Shown here piece after piece: positions 33,717 to 42,700 of a stretch of 64,000 bases of DNA. Each line of letters opens with the position of its first letter. Within the stretch, counting starts at the first letter, position 1. This DNA comes from Bog-756 sp963753905. GTDB taxonomy: Bacteria > Actinomycetota > Acidimicrobiia > Acidimicrobiales > RAAP-2. The stretch covers positions 724,762-788,761 of the forward strand of contig CAVWDZ010000002.1 of the NCBI GenBank assembly GCA_963753905.1, written 5' to 3'. Under the pieces are notes generated by a model. That model saw only the letters and a list, made by a program, of their open reading frames with translations, did no database searches and was not told the origin of the DNA. Both the position numbers and the translations under genes were made by a program.

Positions 33717-34118
33717 GTGAGCACCTGTGGCGCATCGGCTCTGCGGACGGAAACGGTCTGGCCATTCCTGCGCGATCGGCGCCGGGGCCCTGAGGTGACG
33801 TTCGCAATCCAGAGAGAGCGCACGGCGGAAGGATTCTTCGTCCGCCTGAGCGGGGCCCTCACTTCGAGCAGGGCCGGTGCTGTCGTCGAGGCGATCACCT
33901 CGGCGCCCGACCAGTCGGTCGTCGTCGACCTCACGGAGCTCACCTCGCTCGACGACGACGGGCTGCGTGCCCTCGACGAGGCGAGCGATCGCCTGGCCCG
34001 TGACGGAAGGACAGTGACCATCGTCGGTGCCCACGAAGAGGTGATGGGGGCCGTTCGATCGCCGGAAGATACGTCGGTCGGCCGTCGAAGGTCGGGGCTC
34101 AGATCTGGCCGTCATTGA
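33717..34118 (+). CDS. STAS-domain protein (anti-sigma-factor-antagonist-like)
   Basis: From the GTG at 33717 the protein is 133 residues; an in-frame GTG at 33795 would start at the domain. The STAS fold is seen in EGFFVRLSGALTSSRAGAVVEAI and VVVDLTELTSLDDDGLRAL, followed by VTIVGAHEEV. In SpoIIAA-type antagonists the loop reads DSSGL and its second Ser is phosphorylated; here it reads DDDGL, so that Ser is Asp. The protein would bind a partner switch kinase or anti-sigma factor, but no such gene is adjacent. It overlaps the response regulator tail to tail by 20 bp. Confidence 0.72.
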   Translation: MSTCGASALRTETVWPFLRDRRRGPEVTFAIQRERTAEGFFVRLSGALTSSRAGAVVEAITSAPDQSVVVDLTELTSLDDDGLRALDEASDRLARDGRTVTIVGAHEEVMGAVRSPEDTSVGRRRSGLRSGRH

Positions 34119-34746
34119 GCAGCCCGATGGCCGCGGACCGGTCGTCGACCTGGAGCTTGCGAAGGATTGCCGAGACGTGGGAGCGCACGGTTGTCGCTGA
34201 CACGAACAGGCGTTCGGCGATCTGAGCGGTCGTCGAACCCGAGCGCATGAGCTCCAGCACGTCCCACTCGCGGGGGGTGAGCAGGACCGACCGATCGTTG
34301 GGCAGGTTGACCCGGTGACGCTCCCGACCGCGGAACTCGTCGATGAGCCGAGCGACGAGGTTGCCCGGAAGGCTGGCTTGACCGTTCATGACCCGGTCCA
34401 GGGCATCGGGCAGTTCGCTCTCGTCCATTCCCTTCAGCAGGTATCCCTTTGCCCCTGCCCTCAGGGCGTCGAACAGATCGTTGTCTGTTCGCGAAACGGT
34501 CAACATGACAACCGCGGTGTCGGGTAGCTCTGCCTTGATCTGAGCAGCGGCCGCGATACCGTTCCCGGGCATCCGGATGTCCAGAAGGCAGATGTCCGGC
34601 TTCTCGTTTCGTGCAGCTTCGACGGCGGCCGGAGCGTCCGGAACATCGGCGCAGACCTCGAACCGTCCGGATTCCTCGAGCACCCTTCGGACCTCTGCCC
34701 GTGCACGAACATAGTCGTCCGCGATGAGGACCCGGCACTTCGTCAT
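34099..34746 (-). CDS. NarL/FixJ-type response regulator
   Basis: A 215-residue protein. The receiver domain has the acidic pair Asp10-Asp11 (IADDY), the phosphoacceptor Asp56 (CLLDIRMPG), a conserved Thr in MLTVSR and the Lys in LLKGMD. The C-terminal LuxR helix-turn-helix runs from LTPREWDVLELMRSGSTTAQ through FVSATTVRSHVSAIL. It is the DNA-binding partner of the histidine kinase immediately upstream, to which it is coupled by an ATGA overlap (34743-34746). Targets are unknown; the large surface-protein gene on the other side of the kinase is a candidate. Confidence 0.93.
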   Translation of the reverse strand: MTKCRVLIADDYVRARAEVRRVLEESGRFEVCADVPDAPAAVEAARNEKPDICLLDIRMPGNGIAAAAQIKAELPDTAVVMLTVSRTDNDLFDALRAGAKGYLLKGMDESELPDALDRVMNGQASLPGNLVARLIDEFRGRERHRVNLPNDRSVLLTPREWDVLELMRSGSTTAQIAERLFVSATTVRSHVSAILRKLQVDDRSAAIGLLNDGQI

Positions 34747-36443
34747 GCCGGCAGCGTCACTGCGACACGCGTCCCGACTCCGGGCTGTGAGCTCACATCG
34801 AAGCTTCCACCAATCAACGCACAGCGTTCTTCCATGAAGGTCAGGCCGAATCCGGTCGCCTCGTGCTCTCCGGTCTCATCGAAGCCCTGTCCGTCGTCCG
34901 CGATCAGCAGATGGATGAGGTCATCATCCTGTACCAGCCTGAGGGTCACGGTCGATGCCTGACCGTGTCGGGCCGCATTGGTGATGGCCTCCCTGACAAT
35001 CCTGAGGAGGTTCTCCGTCACCTCTCCGTCCAGGACAATGCTGTCGTAGATGTCCAGGTGAGCGGTCATTCCGTGCCTGGCCGCGAGTTCCTCGACTGTC
35101 TGTCCGATCGAGACGCGGAGCGTCTCGGGGGTCTCGGACAGGATCACGATCGCCCGGCGAGCTTCGTCGAGGGCGCGGTCGGCCGCGTCTGCGAGCTGCT
35201 GCACCGTCTGCGGCGCGACCCCGGTGAGATTCGAGGGCGTGGCCTTGCTGGCGATGAACGCCAACTCCTGGGCAAGGCCGTCGTGCAGCTCCCGGGCGAT
35301 CCGCCGGCGATCTTCCCGGGTCGCGAGTCCTTCGAGCTGCTCGTGGGCGAACCAGTTGGACAATGCCAGCTCGACGAGGTGTCCGAGGCTGATCAACTGG
35401 TCGACGCTCGTTGTCGGCATCGGTTCGGTCCTGGTGGCGACACCCAACAGCCCTTGGAGCTGTCCATTGGGCACGATTGGGACCCACGTCGCGTAGGTGA
35501 CGATCGCTTCGTCCGGCGTGCGCTCCTTTTCGGACGTGCTCGCCGGTTCGACAACGACGCCGGAGGCAACGACGCCGGTTCGTATCGCCTGTTCGACGAC
35601 GGGATCGTGAGGAGCAGGCCAGCCGATGTCGATCGCCGTTTCCGTCTCGTCCATTTGGTCGAATTGTGAATCGACGGAGACCTGGCCATCTTCGATCCTC
35701 AGGTATGCGGCGCGACGCCACGTGCTCCCAGGGGGGGAGCCGACCGTCGCGGCGAGCTCCACCGCCCGCCGCTTGATCGACACCGGATCGGTCAGAACCG
35801 CAAGACGTCCAGCCATCTCGTTGATGGCCTGGGCATCCTTCAGCAGAAGTTTCGCCCGTTCCCTCGAGCGAACCAGTGGGTCGCGCAACGTGATGATGGC
35901 GAGCGAGATCACCAGGGAGATGCCGGTATAGAGCGCCCCGCGACGGGCCGTCGCTGTGATCGAGTCGTCAGCGAGAAGGCTGATCGCGACCGATCCGACC
36001 GCGACCGCGACGATGGTGATGGCGGATTCGACCCGGGACCCGAGCAGCGCGACACCCACGATCGGGAGGAACAGCAGGAGGCCGAACCCGGAGTTCGGAT
36101 TGGCGGCGAGGGTGAGGCAGCAGGCCGATGCGGTATAGATCAGGGCCGGGCCCAGGATCGAGCGTGGGTGGCTCTTCCAGAAGATCAGCGGAAGGGTCAG
36201 GAACAACCCGGTGCTGATCCAGAAGTACAGCGGACGGGACAGGCTGCCCGGCAGGAGCACGCTGATCTGAACCAGGTCGATGAGGATGAGAATCGGGAGC
36301 ACCTGTTGCCAGGTCGGTCGCGACGGGTCCGATGAAACCCGTAGAGGAGCTGTAACCGGCTCCCGCGGCGTCGGCTTCCGAGTCTCCCTGGCCGGGTCCG
36401 ACCCTGTTTGATCAGCGAGCTGCTGCGTCACCCGCCCCCCCAT
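34743..36443 (-). CDS. sensor histidine kinase of the NarL-partner (HisKA_3) type
   Basis: About 566 residues from the ATG at 36443, with a GAGGT about nine bases upstream; a longer frame extends to 36629 without protein character. Five or six membrane segments occupy residues about 48-185 with almost no extracellular loop. A GAF-like domain follows (about 205-345), then HisKA_3 with REDRRRIARELHDGLAQELA (phosphoacceptor His near 387), and a HATPase_c domain with N-box REAITNAARHG and G-box ADDGQGF. A membrane or intracellular signal is likely. It forms an operon with the response regulator. Confidence 0.92.
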   Translation of the reverse strand: MGGRVTQQLADQTGSDPARETRKPTPREPVTAPLRVSSDPSRPTWQQVLPILILIDLVQISVLLPGSLSRPLYFWISTGLFLTLPLIFWKSHPRSILGPALIYTASACCLTLAANPNSGFGLLLFLPIVGVALLGSRVESAITIVAVAVGSVAISLLADDSITATARRGALYTGISLVISLAIITLRDPLVRSRERAKLLLKDAQAINEMAGRLAVLTDPVSIKRRAVELAATVGSPPGSTWRRAAYLRIEDGQVSVDSQFDQMDETETAIDIGWPAPHDPVVEQAIRTGVVASGVVVEPASTSEKERTPDEAIVTYATWVPIVPNGQLQGLLGVATRTEPMPTTSVDQLISLGHLVELALSNWFAHEQLEGLATREDRRRIARELHDGLAQELAFIASKATPSNLTGVAPQTVQQLADAADRALDEARRAIVILSETPETLRVSIGQTVEELAARHGMTAHLDIYDSIVLDGEVTENLLRIVREAITNAARHGQASTVTLRLVQDDDLIHLLIADDGQGFDETGEHEATGFGLTFMEERCALIGGSFDVSSQPGVGTRVAVTLPA

Positions 36444-36590
36444 TCGAGCTACCTCATCAGCAGCACCGTAGCCGTCCGTGTGTCCCTGCGGCAACGGGGA
36501 GGGAGTCGCGGTCCTGAGGGGGTGATCATCGCCGAATCGATCGAAGCCGGCGTCCGGGTGTCGGCTACCAAAAGCGATATGCCGGTGCGT

Positions 36591-36630
36591 GTGTCCAATT
36601 GCCTCAACAACCGCATTTTGAGGATGCAAT
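36591..36630. repeat. 40-bp intergenic element, copy B
   Basis: Begins GTGTCCAA and contains CCTCA, CATTTTG and GGATGC, aligned without gaps to copy A at 33591-33630 (31 of 40 identical). It lies between the divergent histidine-kinase gene and the large secreted repeat protein. A further short match, CATCGTAG followed by GCG, occurs downstream of both copies on the plus strand. Confidence 0.6.
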
Positions 36631-36709
36631 TCGTCGGCAGATGTGTCTCAATGAGGCCCGGCCCATTCTTTGGGGCGGGGTGATCGCTCTACGTCATCGT
36701 AGAAGCGTC

Positions 36710-39700
36710 ATGTCATCAAGGAATTGGCTTCGAGACCGAGTAGCTGCACCAGCATCGGCTGGGGATGGGGGATCAATGTTTTCGGACGAGCTGTTCTCTG
36801 ACGACTCCGGCGCGGGCGACGGAACGCGCAGTTCCGACCGCTCCCGCCGGCCGGCGGGCCGGAAGCTCGGCATCAAAGGTTTCGGTCGACTCGCCTTCGG
36901 TCTCGTGCTCCTGATCGGCACCTTTGCCGGCCTCACCGTCGAGGCGGCTTTGACCGCCAGTCCGGCTTTTGCCGCCGGCACGTACACATGGACGACGCCT
37001 GCTACGGGTGGGACGTCCGTGACCTGGTACACCGGGGTGTCGAACAGCCAGAGCATCGTGGCCTACGGCGTGAGCGGCGTGAGCGGGACGAGCGCGTATC
37101 CGGCGTCCATCACGCTCACCTCCGGCAGCCTCCCCCCGGGTACGACCGAGGCGACGTCGACGACGAGCAGCCCGGCTTGTACCCAGAGCACCTCGGGCTC
37201 TGGTACCACCGAGCACTACATCCTCACCTGTCCGATCGCCGACACGCCGACACCCGCACAGACCGGCAGCTACCCGGTCACCTTCACGGTCAACCCCGGC
37301 ACCGACGGCGGCACCGGCGTGACCTCCGGGACCGACACCATCACGGTCTCCAACACCACCCAGACCTGCATCTCTCCAGCCTCGGGCGGCACCGCCACGA
37401 CCATGGCCCCCGGGTACGCCAACACCTACACCGTGCAGTGTGAGAACGAGACCCACATCTCTGGTCAGGCCCTGTACCCGAGCTCGATCAGCATCGCCTC
37501 GGGCGGCCTCCCGGCCGATGCCAACCAGACCTTCGCCACGACGACCTCGAGCTCACCGGCTTGCACCCAGACCACCTCCGGATCGGGGACCACCGAGGAG
37601 TACATCCTCAACTGCGCCCTCACGGCCACGCCCACCGCGGCCGACGCTGGTAGTTATCCGATGACGTTCACCTCTACCGTCGACGGGGTCACGCTGACCT
37701 CGGGGACCCTCACCGTGACGGTGGCCCCGGAGACCCTGGCCTGTACGGCGCCCGCCTCGGGCGGTACGGCGACGACGTTCAACTCGTCAAACGGAGGCAC
37801 CAACAACTCCTACTCGGTGGCTTGTTACGGCACCGGCACACTTGCAGCGACCTATCCCACATCGATCACCGAGACGGGAACGCTGCCGAGCGACATCGTC
37901 GAGGCCACCTCGACGTCGAGCTCACCGGCGTGTACCCAGAGCACCTCCGGCTCAGGGCTCACAGAGCACTACATCCTCACCTGCCCGGTCACCGAGGACG
38001 CGGTGCCCGCCGACAACGGCTCCTACACGGCCACCTTCGGGGCCACCGACGCCAACGACAGCGCCACCGTGACCTCGGGCACCTGGTCCCTGACCGTGAC
38101 CGGTCCGTCCGACGTCTGCACGGCACCGGCCTCGGGCGGCACGGCGACCACCTTCAAGGTCGGGATCGCCAACACCTACTCGGTCAGCTGTTACGGCACC
38201 GGGTTCGGCTCGGCCAGCGCTGGGAACTACCCGACCATCTCGCTCAACACGGGCACCTTGCCCTCGGACGCCAACTTCTTCCCCACCACCGGCTCTCCGG
38301 CCTGCACGCAGTCCACGTCGGGATCGGGCCTCACCGAGGAGTACATCGAGACCTGTAACGTCACCGAGACTCCGACCGCCTCCGACCTCGGCTCCTATCC
38401 AGTGACCTTCGCAGCGACCCCCGGGGCCAACGGCGGGACCTCGGTGGTCTCGGGTACCTGGACGTTGAGCGTGGCTGCCATCACCCCGACCTGCATCGAC
38501 CCGGCCTCGGGTGGGACGTCGACGACGTTCTACACGGGGACCACGGACTCCTACACGGTCGAGTGCGAGGCCCAGAGCGGGGTGTCCGGTGTGACCGCCT
38601 ATCCGTCCTCGATCGCCATCGCGAGTGGCGCCCTGCCCTCTGACGCGAGCGAGAACTTCTTCTCGTCGACCGGATCGCCGGCCTGCACCACCGGGACCTC
38701 CGGCTCCGGTGCGACAGAGGAGTACATCCTCGAGTGCGCCTTGACGGCCAACCCGACCGTCGCCGACGCCGGTGGCTACCCGTTCACGTTCACCGCTACC
38801 GGTCCGGGTGGAGCCGGCACGGCAACCTCGGGAACGCTGACGGTCACCGTCAGCCCACCGACCACGACATGCTCGACACCGGCCGCCGGAGGCACATCCG
38901 CCTCGTGGGTCGACGGTACTGCCGAGACTGAGACGATCACCTGCTACAGCCAGGGATTCTCCACCGCCAATGCCGGCAACTACCCGTCGGCCATCACCCT
39001 CAACTCCGGCACCTTGCCCTCGGACGCAACAGAGGCGACGTCTCTGACCAGTTCCCCGGCCTGCACGACGGCCACCTCCGGCTCCGGGGTGACCGAGGAG
39101 TACGAGCTCGAGTGCGCGGTCAAGGACACGCCGGTCTCCGCCGACAACGGCACCTACCACGCGACCTTCCTCGCCACCGGGGGTGCCAACGGGGCACCCA
39201 ACCTGGTCTCGGGGACCTTGACCATCACGATCACGCAGCCTGCACCTGAGTGGTATACAACCGGTACAACCGACGGTAACTACGACTCGGTCATCAAAGG
39301 CGTTCCCTTCTGCTACGACCTCGAGGTCAGCGCCGGCCAGCAGGGCCCGACGGGCACGAACCCCGGATCCACAGGTTCCCTGCCCTTGACCAGCCTCACC
39401 GCGGGCGCCACGCCGTCCGGTGTGACCAATTACCAGATCAAGAACGTCAACCTGACAGCCGGTACCGCCCAGCTCTGCGGCACGAACAACAACAACGCGG
39501 CCAGCGCGCCGGTGACCATGGCTCCGGTGGCGACCAACACGGGTGGTTCGGCCACCGACAGCATCCCACTCTGGTCCCAGAACGAATGCACGTGGACGGC
39601 AAGCGGCAGCACTTCTGTCTCCATGTTCGACACGAACCAGGACCTCGAACAGGCCGGAACGCAATCGGCCTTCGGCCAGCCCATCTCCGGCGGTGAGAGC

Positions 39701-42700
39701 CTTGGCGGGGCGAGTGGTGGAACCGAGAACTATCCGACGTGCACCGGCGGGGTCGGAGTCTCCGCCTCGGGTGGTCTGGGTGACGCCTGGACCATGAACT
39801 CGGCGAACCCACTGCCGACACCCACCGATAGCAACCCCTCGGCGGCCCTGGGCGATCTGCCATCGTCAAATCTTGACCTGGCCAGCGCCGACAGCACCAC
39901 GAACTACATCGGCGGCTGCTGGGGTGGAACCAACATCCTGGCGTCGACCAGCACGACCTCGTTCGGAGGCGGGTCGTCGACTGCCCACATGACTCTGCCC
40001 AGCTCGTGGTCGAACGGTGGGGATTGCGCCTACGGATCACTCGGCTCGAACTCGGCCGGGGGTAACACCGACACGCTCGGAGGAACCAACGGCGGACAAC
40101 CAGCCACGGGTGATGCCAACTGTCCACCGGATCAGGCCGACGTCAATGCCGGTTACGTGAGTTGTGCCGTGATCGTCTCATCGGGCAACGACGAGAACGG
40201 TTCGGTCAACTACTCGAGCATGGACGTCTTCTTCAACGGGCAGCCGGTGCCCCAGACCCCGACCGCGTCGATCTCGAGCAGCACCGTCCTGTCCGGGGAC
40301 ACCGTCTCGGTGACCGGTGGGAACAACTGGTGGGGCAGCCCCAACGGGGCACCCGATCCCAATCCGACGGGTGACTTCCAGAACGGTGCCAGCGACTTCT
40401 ATTCGGTCGGCGCACCGAGCGTGTACATCGGCACCAGCCGGGCCACCGCGGTGCCCGTGGTCGACTCGACAATCACCGTTGGAGGCAACAGCTATGCCTG
40501 CACCGGGGCCGAGTCCACCACGGTCGGGCCCAACCCTTGCACGCTGACGGCGGGCCAGCCGACGGGCACCTTCCAGGTTCCCAGCGGCCTCGCTCCGGGC
40601 TCCTACAACCTCTACATCGACGAGTCGAACACCAGCCCGCTTCCGGGTAACGGCCCCAACGACTCCTACCAGACGGCGACGAGCAGGAACCTGGGCACGG
40701 TCGAGTCCTCCACGCCGATCAATGTGGAAGGCGTGATGGTGGTCAAGACTTCGACCACGGCCTATCCGGACGACGGCTACTCGGTGGCCGGTGACCAGAT
40801 CAGCTACAGCTACGCAGTCACCAACAACGGACCCGACACCCTGACCAACATCACGGTCAACGACAACAAGATCCCGAGCGCCGACATCTCCTGTCCCGAG
40901 TCGTCACTTGCCGGCGGCGCATCGGAGACCTGCACCGCCACCTACACGGTGACCCAGGCCGACGTGGACGCCGCATCCGTGACCAACATCGCCACTGTCA
41001 GCGGCACGTCACCGTCCAACGAGACGGCGACTTCGGCCCCCTCGTCGGTCACGGTACTTGCGTCGGATGCCATCTCCAGCCTGAGCCTGACCAAGTCGAC
41101 CACCTCGACCGGGTACGGAACTGCCGGTGACACCATCCCCTACAGCTATCTGGTCACCAACACCGGGACGACCACCGAGTCGAACATTGCGGTCTCGGAC
41201 AACCTGGTCGGAGCGGTCACCTGCCCGGACCCGACGCTCGCCCCCGGTGCCTCGGAGACCTGCACCGGGACCTACACGGTGACCCAGACCGACGTCGACA
41301 CCGGATCCGTGACCAACACTGCGACGGCAAGCGGTACCAACCCGATCGGTACATCGGTGACCTCGGCTTCCTCGTCGGTCACGGTCCTTGCGTCGAATGC
41401 CACCTCGAGCCTGAGCCTGACCAAGTCGACCACCTCGACGGGGTACGGAGCTGCCGGTGACACCATCTCCTACAGCTACCTGGTCACCAACACCGGGACG
41501 ACCACCGAGTCGAACATCGCGGTCTCGGACAACCTGATCGCCACGGTCAACTGCCCGGACGCGACGCTCGCCCCCGGTGCCTCGGAGACCTGCACCGGGA
41601 CCTACACGGTGACCCAGGGCGACGTGGATGCCGGATCCGTGACCAACACGGCGACGGCCGGTGGCACCAACCCGGCGGGTACGACCGTGACCTCGGCCTC
41701 CTCGTCGGTCACGGTCGAGGCGTCGAATGCCAGCTCCACCCTGAGCCTCGTCAAGTCGAGCACCTCGACCGGGTACGGAGCTGCCGGTGACACCCTCTCC
41801 TACAGCTACCTGGTCACCAACACCGGGACGACCACCGAGTCGAACATCGCGGTCTCGGACAACCTGGTCGCAACGGTCACCTGCCCGGACCCGACGCTCG
41901 CCCCCGGTGCCTCGGAGACCTGCACCGGGACCTACACGGTGACCCAGGCCGACGTCGACACCGGATCCGTGACCAACACGGCGACCGCCAGTGGCACCAA
42001 CGGGGAGGGTACGACAGTGACCTCAGCCTCCTCGTCGGTCACAGTGGGAACGTCGAATACCACCTCCAGCCTGAACCTGGTCAAGTCGACCACCTCGAGG
42101 GGGTTCGCAGCCGCAGGTGACACCATCCCCTACAGCTACCTGGTCGACAACACCGGGACGACCACCGAGTCGAATATCGCGATTTCGGACAACCTGATCG
42201 CCACGGTCACCTGCCCGGACCCGACGCTCGCCCCCGGTGCCTCGGAGACCTGCACCGGGACCTACACGGTGACCCAGGCCGACGTCGATGCCGGATCCGT
42301 GACCAACACGGCGAGCGCCAGTGGCACCGATCCGCAGGATACGGCGGTGACCTCGACTCCGTATTCCCTCACCGTCTTGGCATCGGGAGCGACGAGCAGC
42401 CTGAGCCTGAACAAGTCGACCACCTCGACGGGGTACGGAGCTGCCGGTGACACCATCTCCTACAGCTACCTGGTCACCAACACCGGGACGACCACCGAGT
42501 CGAACATCGCGGTCTCGGACAACCTGATCGCCACGGTCAACTGCCCGGACCCGACGCTCGCCCCCGGTGCCTCGGAGACCTGCACCGGGACCTACACGGT
42601 GACCCAGGCCGACGTCGATGCCGGATCCGTGACCAACATGGCGACGGTATCGGCCACCGATCCTCATGGTGACTCGATAACCGGCGAATCGTCGCTCACG

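Noticed and set aside
36444..36629. N-terminal extension of the histidine kinase to an ATG at 36629
   Set aside because: The added residues are His/Asp/Pro-rich with no membrane or domain pattern and would overlap the 40-bp intergenic element; the ATG at 36443 is better placed.
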